This document shows positions 17,441 through 26,013 of a stretch of 64,000 nucleotides of DNA, in pieces. The DNA comes from Bacteroidota bacterium. Its GTDB lineage: Bacteria > Bacteroidota > Bacteroidia > UKL13-3. Within the stretch, counting starts at the first letter, position 1. Every line of letters starts with the position of its first letter. The position numbers and the translations under genes are program-made. The notes beneath the pieces are model-generated. The model saw only the letters and a program-made list of their open reading frames with translations. It was not told the DNA's origin and ran no database searches. The stretch is from contig JAIXSO010000052.1 in assembly GCA_027484685.1 (NCBI GenBank), positions 85,409-149,408 on the forward strand. The letters are read 5' to 3'.

Positions 17441-18697
17441 TTATATCTCTTTTTCCCACTTAGCAACTACACTTGTTGCCAAAGCATTTCCTAGTACATT
17501 GGTAGCGCTTCTAAACATATCACAAAAATGATCTATTGGTAAAATTAAGGCAATGCCTTCTACTGGAATATTAAACATGCCACAAGTGGCTGCTACTACT
17601 ACCAAACTTGCCCTTGGAACTCCAGCTATGCCTTTGCTAGTAAGCATCAAAACCAATAACATTACCATTTGGGTTTTTAAATCGAGCGGAACACCATAAG
17701 CTTGCGCAATAAATATACTTGCAAAGGTCATGTACATCATGCTTCCATCTAAATTAAACGAGTAGCCTAAAGGAAGCATAAAAGAAACTATTTTATTTTT
17801 TATACCAAAACGCTCTAATTCTTCAGTTAATTTTGGAAAAACTGCTTCAGAACTAGTGGTACCAAAGGCTATTATTAATGGAGAGAAAATATGCTTAAGT
17901 AAGTTTTTCATTTTATTACCTAAAAATACAAAACCTATAAAGAGTAACAATGCCCATAACGAAGAAATACCTACTAAAAATGAACCAAAAAACTTAGCAT
18001 AAGTCATTAGCAGTTCATTTAAATCGCGAATGGCAAACACACCTGCAATGGCCCCAAAAACACCAATTGGAGCAAAATTCATTACATAAGTTACCATTTT
18101 TAACACAATATGCGATATTTTGTCCAACACATTTATAACCGGTTTGGCATAATCGCCAATAGAAGCAGCAGCTAAACCAAAAAATATAGCAAAAACCACA
18201 ATTTGGAGAATTTCGTTAAAAGCCATGGCCTCTACAATACTTTTGGGTATAATATGTTCTACAAAATTTTGTGCAGAGAAATTATGCGTTTTTTCTGTTA
18301 CATCACCGGCAGCTGCTGTATCTACATTTAGTAAATTTAAACCTGTTCCGGGTTGTAATATATTTACCCAAAACATGCCAATTAATAATGATAAAAACGA
18401 AGCTGTAAAAAACCATCCCATGGCTTTTCCGCCAATACGTCCAACTGATTTTATATCGCCAAACTTAGCTATGCCAACCACTAAAGTGGTAAACACCAAA
18501 GGCGAAATAATCATTTGCACCAATCTAATAAAAACAGTGGCCAACATTTTAATATAACCACTGAAAGCTTTGGCGAAATCCGCATCGTAAAAGGTATGAA
18601 TAAATATACCTAGCGATGCACCCAAAATCATGGCAATTAAAATCTGAAAAGTTAGATTTTTTAAAATTGAGGTTTTTGTAGTAGTAGTTGGCTCCAT
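17441..18697 (-). CDS. Dicarboxylate/amino acid:cation symporter
   Basis: 418 residues of the DAACS (GltP/DctA, SLC1-like) family, an inner-membrane sodium- or proton-coupled importer of glutamate/aspartate or C4-dicarboxylates. Visible family features are the opening 'ILIAMILGASLGIF', the re-entrant-loop serines in 'AFGTTSSEAVFPKL', the 'GYSFNLDGSMMYM' motif with its NLDG core, and 'SKGIAGVPRASLVVV' before the last helices. The length is typical (about 400-430). It is transcribed towards menA. A perfect hairpin lies in its short upstream region (18712-18735). The exact substrate cannot be told from sequence alone. Confidence 0.92.
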   Translation of the reverse strand: MEPTTTTKTSILKNLTFQILIAMILGASLGIFIHTFYDADFAKAFSGYIKMLATVFIRLVQMIISPLVFTTLVVGIAKFGDIKSVGRIGGKAMGWFFTASFLSLLIGMFWVNILQPGTGLNLLNVDTAAAGDVTEKTHNFSAQNFVEHIIPKSIVEAMAFNEILQIVVFAIFFGLAAASIGDYAKPVINVLDKISHIVLKMVTYVMNFAPIGVFGAIAGVFAIRDLNELLMTYAKFFGSFLVGISSLWALLLFIGFVFLGNKMKNLLKHIFSPLIIAFGTTSSEAVFPKLTEELERFGIKNKIVSFMLPLGYSFNLDGSMMYMTFASIFIAQAYGVPLDLKTQMVMLLVLMLTSKGIAGVPRASLVVVAATCGMFNIPVEGIALILPIDHFCDMFRSATNVLGNALATSVVAKWEKEI

Positions 18698-18711
18698 TTA
18701 AATAATATTTA

Positions 18712-18735
18712 TTAATCAAAACCCATTTTGATTAA
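18712..18735 (-). promoter_or_regulatory. Perfect inverted repeat in the symporter leader
   Basis: The arms TTAATCAAAA (18712-18721) and TTTTGATTAA (18726-18735) flank a 4-base centre, 15 bases before the symporter start codon. A TATGTTCG (minus strand, 18742-18749) resembling the TAnnTTTG promoter box lies just upstream. If that box is used, the palindrome falls in the early transcript or is an operator next to the start point. It could be a regulator site or a leader hairpin, with no further evidence to decide. Confidence 0.4.
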
Positions 18736-18776
18736 CATGGGCGAACATACAAAATTTTATTTAGCTGGCTAAATTT

Positions 18777-19466
18777 TTAAACGCCATGATAGGCAAATGC
18801 CAAACCTGCAACACTAACCTTACAGCCATCAATTTGTGTTAGTTCTAAAGCACAACTTTCTATTGTAGCACCTGTGGTTATTACATCATCAATTAATAAA
18901 ATATGCTTATTTTCAAATAATGATGAGTTGGTTGTTTCAAATACTTTTTCTACGTTTTCGCTGCGTTCTAACCTCGATTTTTTAGTTTGAGTTTCGGTAA
19001 ATTTATTTCTTATAATATAACTACTTAAGTTTTCAATACTTAATGTATTAGCTAGTCCGTTAGCTAACATTTCGCTTTGATTATAGCCCCTCATTCTGAG
19101 TTTATTTTTATGTAATGGAATTGCAGCTACTGCATCAATTTTATGTTGAATACAAAAATCTTTTAAAAAAGTACCATAATATTTACCAAGAAACAAGGCT
19201 ATTTCAGGGTTGTCGTGGTATTTTAAAGCATGCAATAACTTAGCTGTTTTTCCACCTTTTTTAAAAAATAAAAGTGCTATGGCTTGTTCAATTTTTACCC
19301 TTCCCCAAAATACTTTTTCTAAATTATTATTGGGTAATTGGTGAAAATTGGTAAGAGGTAATTCTAACAAACATCCTGTACAAACGTAGTTTTCGCTATC
19401 AACTAAATGTTTGTTACAGCAAATGCAGGTTTTTGGATACAAAAGTTGAATAAGGTATTTGAACAT
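18777..19466 (-). CDS. comF: ComF family phosphoribosyltransferase-like protein
   Basis: 229 residues from the ATG at 19466. A TTG start six codons earlier would lie inside a terminator hairpin and is rejected. An N-terminal zinc-finger-like segment has Cys14, Cys16/17, Cys29 and Cys32 ('CICCNKH', 'YVCTGCL'). The C-terminal phosphoribosyltransferase fold carries 'AIPLHKNKLRMRGYNQSE' and the PRPP loop 'LLIDDVITTGAT'. ComF proteins are cytoplasmic, and in competent bacteria they are needed for DNA uptake or the handling of incoming strands. In Bacteroidota the role is not well established. The length matches the family. Confidence 0.87.
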   Translation of the reverse strand: MFKYLIQLLYPKTCICCNKHLVDSENYVCTGCLLELPLTNFHQLPNNNLEKVFWGRVKIEQAIALLFFKKGGKTAKLLHALKYHDNPEIALFLGKYYGTFLKDFCIQHKIDAVAAIPLHKNKLRMRGYNQSEMLANGLANTLSIENLSSYIIRNKFTETQTKKSRLERSENVEKVFETTNSSLFENKHILLIDDVITTGATIESCALELTQIDGCKVSVAGLAFAYHGV

Positions 19467-19471
19467 AAAAA

Positions 19472-19508
19472 AAGCCAAAATCAAATATAAGTTTTTTGAT
19501 TTTGGCTT
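19472..19508 (-). terminator. Intrinsic terminator after the glutathione peroxidase gene
   Basis: A 14-base perfect stem (19472-19485 with 19495-19508) is followed on the minus strand by a run of seven T. It stands 21 bases after the peroxidase stop and only 5 bases before the ComF start codon. It therefore terminates the ispH-peroxidase transcript and crowds the start region of comF. Confidence 0.75.
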
Positions 19509-19528
19509 GTAAAAATTTTTTCAGAAAA

Positions 19529-20098
19529 TTACTTTAAAAATTTAGCAATTTCTTCGCTTAAAGGTTCTGTTTTACTAGGAAAATACTCTACAAACTTTCC
19601 ATTTTCATCAATTAAAAACTTGCCAAAATTCCATTTAACCTCTACATCTTTTACACCATTGGTTTCTTTATTGGTTAACCATTGGTAAATTGCATGTTGG
19701 CTTTTTCCTTTTACGTCAATCTTTTCGGTAAGTGGAAAAGTTACACCATAATTCTTTTTGCAAAAAGTGGCTATTTCTTCTGGAGAGCCTGATTCTTGAT
19801 ACAAAAACTGATTACATGGAAAGCCAATAATAACTAGTTTTTCTTTATTATTTTCGTACAACTTTTCTAAACCTTCGTATTGTGGAGTATAGCCGCATTT
19901 GCTAGCCACATTTACACAAAGCACTTTTTTGCCTTTAAATTGGCTCATGCTAATTTCTGTTTTCCCATCTAATGATTTGATGGTTAGATCGTAAAAGCTT
20001 TTGCCTTTGGTACTATTTTCAACTTTACGGTTTTTAAAACTGTAAAATACAAAACCTGCAACTAATAGCAGTGCGCTTGATAAAATTATTGTTTTCAT
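19529..20098 (-). CDS. Membrane-anchored glutathione peroxidase family protein
   Basis: 189 residues from the ATG at 20098 (MKTIILSSALLLVAG); longer starts would run into the end of ispH. One N-terminal hydrophobic segment (about 1-20) is a signal anchor. The peroxidase domain has the catalytic tetrad Cys68 ('ASKCGYTPQYEG'), Gln97 ('GFPCNQF'), Trp156 and Asn157 ('VEVKWNFGKF'). It is a Cys-type enzyme, so thioredoxin is the likelier reductant rather than glutathione, by family analogy. It would remove peroxides at the outer face of the inner membrane. It starts 5 bases after ispH, so the two form an operon. Confidence 0.9.
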   Translation of the reverse strand: MKTIILSSALLLVAGFVFYSFKNRKVENSTKGKSFYDLTIKSLDGKTEISMSQFKGKKVLCVNVASKCGYTPQYEGLEKLYENNKEKLVIIGFPCNQFLYQESGSPEEIATFCKKNYGVTFPLTEKIDVKGKSQHAIYQWLTNKETNGVKDVEVKWNFGKFLIDENGKFVEYFPSKTEPLSEEIAKFLK

Positions 20099-20103
20099 GT
20101 TTT

Positions 20104-20946
20104 TTATAATGCTAAAATTGCTTCTTTTACTTCTTCCATTTGCCATTGTGGAGTGCTTGTAGCTCCACAAATACCAACAGTTTCATTGGTATTAAACCAC
20201 TCTTTTTGTAGTTCATTTTTATTACTAACAAAAAATGTATTGGGATTGTTTTCTTTACAAACATCGAAAAGTACCTTGCCGTTTGATGATTTTAAGCCAG
20301 CCACAAAAATTACTTTATCAAATTTTTTCACAAAATTTGGTAGCTGTACATCGCGGTTACTTACTTGGCGGCAAAGGGTATCGTTAAAATCAACTTCTAT
20401 TCCTTTTTCTTCCAAGGTAGTTTTTAGTTTGTATAAGTTTTTGGTGCGTTTTGTGGTTTGACTAAACAATTGCAGTTTTTTTGGTAAATTGATATTTTCT
20501 AACTCATCAAAAGTTTCAACAACTATAGCTTCACCGTTGGTTTGTCCCACTAAACCTTTTACTTCAGCATGGCCATGTTTGCCATAAATAAGTATTTGCT
20601 CATTATCGTTATAAGCTTCTCTTACTCGGTTTTGTAGTTTTAAAACCACCGGACAGCTAGCATCTATTAGCTCAATTTGGTTTACCATGGCTAGTTTATA
20701 AGTTTCTGGTGGTTCGCCATGAGCCCTAATCAGTACTTTTTCGTTTCTAATATTTTTTAATTGTTCATGGTCAATTATTTGAAGTCCTTTAGCTTTTAAG
20801 CGAGCTACTTCTTCATCGTTATGAACAATATCGCCAAGGCAAAATAATTTACCTTCAGTATCCAAAATGTCTTCGGCCATTGAAATAGCAAAAACTACCC
20901 CAAAACAAAAACCCGAATTATCGTCTATTTCTACTTTTACATCCAT
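20104..20946 (-). CDS. ispH: 4-hydroxy-3-methylbut-2-enyl diphosphate reductase
   Basis: 280 residues. Last step of the methylerythritol phosphate pathway: reduces HMBPP to IPP and DMAPP using a 4Fe-4S cluster. The three cluster ligands are in place: Cys14 ('SGFCFGVV'), Cys98 ('IDASCPVV') and Cys192 ('DTLCRQVSNRD'). Other family motifs are 'IRAHGEPP', 'YGKHGHAEVKGLVGQT' and 'GICGATSTPQWQMEEV'. The protein makes isoprenoid precursors for menaquinone and for the polyprenyl synthase at 26014, and would also feed any terpenoid made by the cluster near 57000. It is co-transcribed with the peroxidase gene downstream. Confidence 0.96.
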   Translation of the reverse strand: MDVKVEIDDNSGFCFGVVFAISMAEDILDTEGKLFCLGDIVHNDEEVARLKAKGLQIIDHEQLKNIRNEKVLIRAHGEPPETYKLAMVNQIELIDASCPVVLKLQNRVREAYNDNEQILIYGKHGHAEVKGLVGQTNGEAIVVETFDELENINLPKKLQLFSQTTKRTKNLYKLKTTLEEKGIEVDFNDTLCRQVSNRDVQLPNFVKKFDKVIFVAGLKSSNGKVLFDVCKENNPNTFFVSNKNELQKEWFNTNETVGICGATSTPQWQMEEVKEAILAL

Positions 20947-21085
20947 AAATAACGCTACAATATTAACTTTTATAATGTTAATTAGTTTTTTGATTTTACC
21001 TAAAATAAAATTTTACTTGGTTTTTAGTCCAAAATACTGCTATTTGTCTTTGTTTTTTTACAATTCAAATAGTTGTTAGAAAGTT

Positions 21086-21118
21086 TTTTTTTGTATGTTA
21101 TAAATACATACAAAAAAA
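21086..21118. repeat. Inverted repeat upstream of a response regulator
   Basis: A 13-base stem (TTTTTTTGTATGT with ACATACAAAAAAA) around the 7-base centre TATAAAT, ending 35 bases before the response regulator start. The 207-base space between ispH and this gene is otherwise AT-rich with no readable gene. The palindrome could be an operator, a leader hairpin or a bidirectional terminator. Confidence 0.45.
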
Positions 21119-21153
21119 GTATAATATTGAATTTAAAATTGCTGAATTAAAAA

Positions 21154-21582
21154 ATGAGCGAACGAATGATTAACATACTACTAGTAGAAGATGATGAAGT
21201 GGATATAATGAACGTTAGACGTGCATTTAAAAAGAACAATGTAACTAATCCATTACATATTACAAATAATGGAATAGAAGCATTAGAATATTTACGCGAT
21301 ATTCATGTAAATGCACCTTTAAAAACGCCAAAAATTATTCTACTTGACTTAAACATGCCCAAAATGGGTGGAATTGAGTTCTTACGTGAACTAAGAAAAG
21401 ATGAGCATTTAAAAAACTTAAGTGTGTTTGTAATGACTACTTCGAACGAAGACAACGACAAAGTAGAAGCATTTAATTTAAATGTGGCTGGATATATTCT
21501 TAAACCATTATCTATGGATCAATTTATGGATGTAGTAAGCACTTTAAACAGCTACTGGAAATTGTGCGAATTTCCTACCTAA
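21154..21582 (+). CDS. Single-domain response regulator (Rcp1-like)
   Basis: 142 residues, a stand-alone receiver domain with no output domain. The acidic pocket is in 'ILLVEDDEVDIMN', the phosphorylated Asp65 in 'IILLDLNMPKMGG', the Thr/Ser switch in 'VFVMTTSNE', and the conserved Lys in 'VAGYILKPLS'. Such proteins relay phosphate between kinases or act by protein contact. A second ATG lies four codons inside (MINILLVEDD) and could be the true start. The next gene, 34 bases downstream, encodes a hybrid kinase with its own receiver, so the two very likely act in one relay. Confidence 0.9.
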   Translation: MSERMINILLVEDDEVDIMNVRRAFKKNNVTNPLHITNNGIEALEYLRDIHVNAPLKTPKIILLDLNMPKMGGIEFLRELRKDEHLKNLSVFVMTTSNEDNDKVEAFNLNVAGYILKPLSMDQFMDVVSTLNSYWKLCEFPT

Positions 21583-21616
21583 TTAGGTTTACTTTTTTGT
21601 TGAACAAATAAAGCTT

Positions 21617-23569
21617 ATGCAAGCAGATAATTACAAACTTTTACTGGTAGATGATGATGATATTGATATCATGTCGTTTCAGCGTGCGTTGAAACGAACA
21701 GGTTTAATGTACGAATTAGATATTTGTAAAAATGCAACCGAAACACTTGAAGTAGTTAATAAACATAAATACAACTGTATATTTTTAGATTATTTGCTAC
21801 CTGGAGTTGATGGATTAGAGTTGCTAAAAAAAATACGTGAACTAAAAGTTTTTACTCCTATTGCAGTAATGACCTCGCAAGGCGATGAAAAACTTGCTGT
21901 TCAAATGATTAAAAACGGTGCTTTTGATTATTTTCCTAAGGCAGAATTAAGCCCCGATTATATTCAAAAAGTTATTTTAAATGGGGTTCGCTTATGGGAA
22001 ATTGAAAACCAACGCGTAAAAGCGGAAGCCGAAATTAAGGAAAACCATAACCGTTTAACGGCCATTGTAGAAAGTACTCACAATAATATTTATGCTATTG
22101 ATAAAGATTTAAACATTATTTCGTTTAACTCTTCGTTTAAAAACCGCATCAGCTCTCAGCAAAATATTGATATTTATATTGGTCAACCTGTTAAAGAAAT
22201 TATTAACGATTCAGAAGTTTTAAATCATTTTACCGAGTGTTTAAAAGGTAATAGCTTAACTCATGTTGAAGAATTAACAATTAATGATGAGTATTTTTGT
22301 TTTGAAACCACTTACAATCCCATTAAAAGTGAAGGAGAAACAACTGGAGCGGCCATTTTTAGTAAAGATATAACTGAAAATAAGAAATTTCAAAAGGAGT
22401 TATTACAAGCTAGAAATGATGCTATAAGTTCAGCTAAAGCTAAAACTGAGTTTTTATCAAACATGAGTCATGAAATTAGAACCCCAATGAATGCCATTAT
22501 GGGTTTAACTGACTTATTACTTGATGAAAAAATATTTACTGGAACAGCGTTAGAGAATTTAAAATCAATCCGATATTCTGCGGATAATCTGTTGGTTATA
22601 ATAAATGATATTTTAGACTTTTCAAAAATAGAAGCAGGTAAAATTACATTTGAAAATATTGATTTTGACATTCGTCAACGAATGAATGAATTGCATAAAA
22701 CTTTTGATTACCGTTCAAAAGAAAAAGGTTTAGATTTTACAGTAACTATTGATGAGAAAATTCCAGCTATTTTAAAAGGCGATCCTTATAGATTGAATCA
22801 AATATTGTTTAATTTGGTTGGAAATGCACTAAAATTTACCTCCAAAGGTTCAATTAATGTTACTGTTAATTTAATTGAAACAGAAGATAACAAGAGCAAA
22901 ATTAAGTTTATCGTTTCTGATACCGGAATTGGTATTCCTGAACACAAACAATCAAAAATATTTGAAAGTTTTACCCAAGCTTATACCGATACTACCCGTA
23001 AGTTTGGAGGTACAGGATTAGGTTTGGCCATTACTAAAAATTTAACTTTACTTCAAAATGGAAATATAACTATAAAAAGTAAAGTTGGCGAAGGAACTAC
23101 CTTTGGTGTGGAATTACCTTTTGAAACTAGTACTTTAAGTAAAATTGAAGATGAAAAAACCAATGACGAAGTTTACGATTTAAGTAAATTTAAAATATTG
23201 GTAGTAGAAGATAATGTAATGAATCAATTTGTGGCAAAGCAGTTTTTCAAAAAATGGAACACTGAGGTTTTAATTGCCAATAATGGTTTAGAAGCCATCG
23301 AAACATTGTCTCAACGAAACGATATTGACTTGGTGCTTATGGATTTACAAATGCCAGAGATGAGTGGATTTGAAGCTGCTGAGTTAATTCGCTCACCAAA
23401 CACACCCGTAAAAAACCGTGAAGTGCCAATTATAGCATTAAGTGCTGATGCATTTTTAGAAACCAGAAATAAAGTATTAGAAGCAGGCATGAACGATTTT
23501 GTTACCAAGCCCTTTAAGCCAGATGAGCTTTATCAAAAAGTATTAAAGTATGTTTTAAAAACACACTAA
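21617..23569 (+). CDS. Receiver-PAS-histidine kinase-receiver hybrid
   Basis: 650 residues, no membrane segment, so a cytoplasmic phosphorelay protein. Order: N-terminal receiver (1-125, Asp58 in 'CIFLDYLLPG'), PAS (about 145-260), HisKA with His285 ('SNMSHEIRTPMNAIMG'), HATPase with 'NALKFTSKG', 'VSDTGIGIP' and 'RKFGGTGLGLAI', and a C-terminal receiver (about 525-650, Asp576 in 'LVLMDLQMPEMSG'). A receiver in front of the kinase suggests that an upstream signal gates its activity. It follows the small response regulator by 34 bases and is closed by a terminator. Confidence 0.93.
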   Translation: MQADNYKLLLVDDDDIDIMSFQRALKRTGLMYELDICKNATETLEVVNKHKYNCIFLDYLLPGVDGLELLKKIRELKVFTPIAVMTSQGDEKLAVQMIKNGAFDYFPKAELSPDYIQKVILNGVRLWEIENQRVKAEAEIKENHNRLTAIVESTHNNIYAIDKDLNIISFNSSFKNRISSQQNIDIYIGQPVKEIINDSEVLNHFTECLKGNSLTHVEELTINDEYFCFETTYNPIKSEGETTGAAIFSKDITENKKFQKELLQARNDAISSAKAKTEFLSNMSHEIRTPMNAIMGLTDLLLDEKIFTGTALENLKSIRYSADNLLVIINDILDFSKIEAGKITFENIDFDIRQRMNELHKTFDYRSKEKGLDFTVTIDEKIPAILKGDPYRLNQILFNLVGNALKFTSKGSINVTVNLIETEDNKSKIKFIVSDTGIGIPEHKQSKIFESFTQAYTDTTRKFGGTGLGLAITKNLTLLQNGNITIKSKVGEGTTFGVELPFETSTLSKIEDEKTNDEVYDLSKFKILVVEDNVMNQFVAKQFFKKWNTEVLIANNGLEAIETLSQRNDIDLVLMDLQMPEMSGFEAAELIRSPNTPVKNREVPIIALSADAFLETRNKVLEAGMNDFVTKPFKPDELYQKVLKYVLKTH

Positions 23570-23599
23570 ATATTCATAAAATCAAAGTCTTACGACCAG

Positions 23600-23643
23600 T
23601 ATAGTTGCAATTATGTAAAAATAGTTGCAACTATATTTTTTAT
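23600..23643 (+). terminator. Intrinsic terminator after the hybrid kinase gene
   Basis: An 11-base perfect stem (23600-23610 with 23625-23635) with a 14-base loop, followed by a T-rich tract. It lies 30 bases after the hybrid kinase stop on the plus strand. Confidence 0.7.
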
Positions 23644-23670
23644 CAAATTTTTATAATCAAAAACAATTAG

Positions 23671-23678
23671 TACGTTTG
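23671..23678 (+). promoter_or_regulatory. Promoter -7 box before malic enzyme
   Basis: TACGTTTG fits the Bacteroidota TAnnTTTG -7 box and lies 55 bases before the malic enzyme start, after the upstream terminator. No clear TTG box is seen at the usual distance, so support is moderate. Confidence 0.5.
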
Positions 23679-23732
23679 TTTTTTATAAGATTATTGTTTG
23701 AACAAAAATCTAAAAATAGTAATTATTAAGTA

Positions 23733-25991
23733 ATGAGTCAATTAAAAGAAGATGCATTAAAATACCACAGTAAAGGCCGCCCAGGCAAAATAGCTGTAGT
23801 ACCTACCAAACCCACCAATACCAAACGCGATTTAAGTTTAGCCTATTCGCCAGGAGTAGCAGAGCCATGTTTAGCTATTGCCGAAAATCCTGATGATGTT
23901 TATAAATATACTGCCAAAGGCAATTTAGTAGCTGTAATTTCAAATGGAACCGCAGTTTTGGGACTTGGTGATATTGGTCCTGAAGCCTCAAAACCAGTAA
24001 TGGAAGGCAAAGGCGTTTTATTCAAAATTTTTGCTGATATTGATGTTTTTGATATTGAAATCAGTACAAAAAATACAGAAGAGTTTATCAATACCGTAAA
24101 AAACATAGCTTGTACTTTTGGTGGTATTAACTTAGAAGATATTAAAGCACCTGAATGTTTTGAAATAGAACAACGTTTAAAAGAAGAGTTGGATATTCCA
24201 ATTATGCACGATGACCAGCACGGAACAGCCATTATTACTGGTGCTGCGCTGTTAAATGCATTAGAATTAGTTGGTAAAAATATTAAAGATGTTCAAGTAG
24301 TTTACAATGGTGCAGGTGCTTCGGCTATTAGTTGTGCTAAAATTATGTTGGCATTAGGTGTTCAAAAAGAAAACCTAATTATGTGCGACAGTAAAGGAGT
24401 TATAAGGACCGATAGCCCTAATTTAGATAATACTAAAAAACAATTTGCCACCAGCCGTAACTTAAATACTTTAGCAGATGCTATGCAAAATGCAGATGTA
24501 TTTGTTGGTTTATCAAAAGCCGATGTGGTTAGCCAAGATATGTTGCGCAGCATGGCTAAAGATTGTATTGTATTTGCTTTAGCAAATCCAAATCCAGAAA
24601 TATCGTACGATTTAGCAATGGCTTCTCGCCCCGATATTATTTTAGCTACTGGCCGCAGCGATTACCCTAACCAAGTAAATAATGTATTAGGTTTCCCATA
24701 TATTTTTAGAGGCGCTTTAGATGTAAGAGCAACTAAAATTACAGAGGAAATGAAAATTGCTGCCGTGCATGCTTTGGCACAATTAACCAAAGAGCCTGTT
24801 CCTGAAATAGTAAATTTAGCTTACAACGAAAAGAATGTAACTTTTGGAAAAAACTATATCATACCAAAACCTATTGACCCGCGTTTAATTACAACCGTTT
24901 CGCCTGCTGTGGCCAAAGCAGCTATGGATAGTGGGGTAGCTAAAAACCCAATTCACGATTGGGAAAAATACAACCACCAATTATTAGCACGCTTAGGAAA
25001 AGAAAGTAATTTTGTTAGAGCTATTACCGATAAAGCTAAATTAAATCCAAAACGTGTTGTATTTACCGAAGCCGATAATTATAAAATATTGCGCGCAGCG
25101 CAAATAGTAAAAGATGAAGGAATAGCTATTCCAATTTTATTAGGAAATAGGGAAAAAATAAATGCAATTATAGCCGAAAACCATATCAAATTAGGCGAAG
25201 TAAGCATTATTGATCCGTTGGAAGAAGAAGCAAAACGCCATGCATTTGCTGATATTTTCTTTATGAAACGCCAACGAAAAGGAGTAACCTTACACGAGGC
25301 TCGCAAGTTAATGCGCGAAAGAAACTATTATGCTCCAATGATGGTAGAAATGGGTGAAGCAGATGCCATGATAAGCGGATTAACTAAAAATTATCCAACA
25401 TCCATTAAGCCAGCTTTACAAATTTTAGGAAAAGAAGATGGTACTAAAAATGTAGCTGGCATGTATATAATGCTTAGCAAAAAAGGAACATTGTTCTTTT
25501 CTGATACCACAGTTAACCGTTACCCAAGTGCTGACGATTTGGTTGATATTACTTATTCAACTTACAAGGCTGTTAAAAAATTCAATATTGAACCGCGTAT
25601 CGCTTTATTAAGTTATAGCAATTTTGGCTCGGCTGATGGGGAAGTGCCTCAAAAAATGACCAAGGTGCGCAATACACTAAAAGAAAAATATCCTAATATG
25701 GTAGTAGATGGTGATATTCAGGCTAATGTGGCCTTAAACCAAAAACTATTAAGCGCTAATTTCCCTTTTAGTGAATTAAATGGTGAACCCGTAAATACAT
25801 TGATTTTTCCTTCGTTATCATCGGGAAATATTACGTATAAAATGTTACAAGAATTAGGCTCGGCCGAAGCAGTTGGGCCCGTTCTTTTAGGTTTAAAAAA
25901 ATCAGCTCACGTATTACAATTAGGAAGTAGCGTGCGCGAAATAGTAAATATGGTTACTATTGCAGTGGTAGATGCACAAAGTAAAGCATAG
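23733..25991 (+). CDS. maeB: NADP-dependent malic enzyme (MaeB type)
   Basis: 752 residues, the two-domain form. The N-terminal malic domain contains 'LAYSPGVAEPC', 'GNLVAVISNGTAVLGLGDIG', the metal and substrate part 'IMHDDQHGTAIITGAAL', and the nucleotide fold 'VYNGAGASAISCAKIMLALG'. The C-terminal part (from about residue 430) is phosphotransacetylase-like ('RVVFTEADNYKILRAAQIV', 'ADAMISGLTKNYPTSIKPAL') and is thought to be regulatory and not catalytic in this family. It decarboxylates malate to pyruvate and supplies NADPH. It has its own promoter-like box, and the polyprenyl synthase gene follows after 22 bases. Confidence 0.95.
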   Translation: MSQLKEDALKYHSKGRPGKIAVVPTKPTNTKRDLSLAYSPGVAEPCLAIAENPDDVYKYTAKGNLVAVISNGTAVLGLGDIGPEASKPVMEGKGVLFKIFADIDVFDIEISTKNTEEFINTVKNIACTFGGINLEDIKAPECFEIEQRLKEELDIPIMHDDQHGTAIITGAALLNALELVGKNIKDVQVVYNGAGASAISCAKIMLALGVQKENLIMCDSKGVIRTDSPNLDNTKKQFATSRNLNTLADAMQNADVFVGLSKADVVSQDMLRSMAKDCIVFALANPNPEISYDLAMASRPDIILATGRSDYPNQVNNVLGFPYIFRGALDVRATKITEEMKIAAVHALAQLTKEPVPEIVNLAYNEKNVTFGKNYIIPKPIDPRLITTVSPAVAKAAMDSGVAKNPIHDWEKYNHQLLARLGKESNFVRAITDKAKLNPKRVVFTEADNYKILRAAQIVKDEGIAIPILLGNREKINAIIAENHIKLGEVSIIDPLEEEAKRHAFADIFFMKRQRKGVTLHEARKLMRERNYYAPMMVEMGEADAMISGLTKNYPTSIKPALQILGKEDGTKNVAGMYIMLSKKGTLFFSDTTVNRYPSADDLVDITYSTYKAVKKFNIEPRIALLSYSNFGSADGEVPQKMTKVRNTLKEKYPNMVVDGDIQANVALNQKLLSANFPFSELNGEPVNTLIFPSLSSGNITYKMLQELGSAEAVGPVLLGLKKSAHVLQLGSSVREIVNMVTIAVVDAQSKA

Positions 25992-26013
25992 GTAATTACT
26001 AAAAAATAAAATA

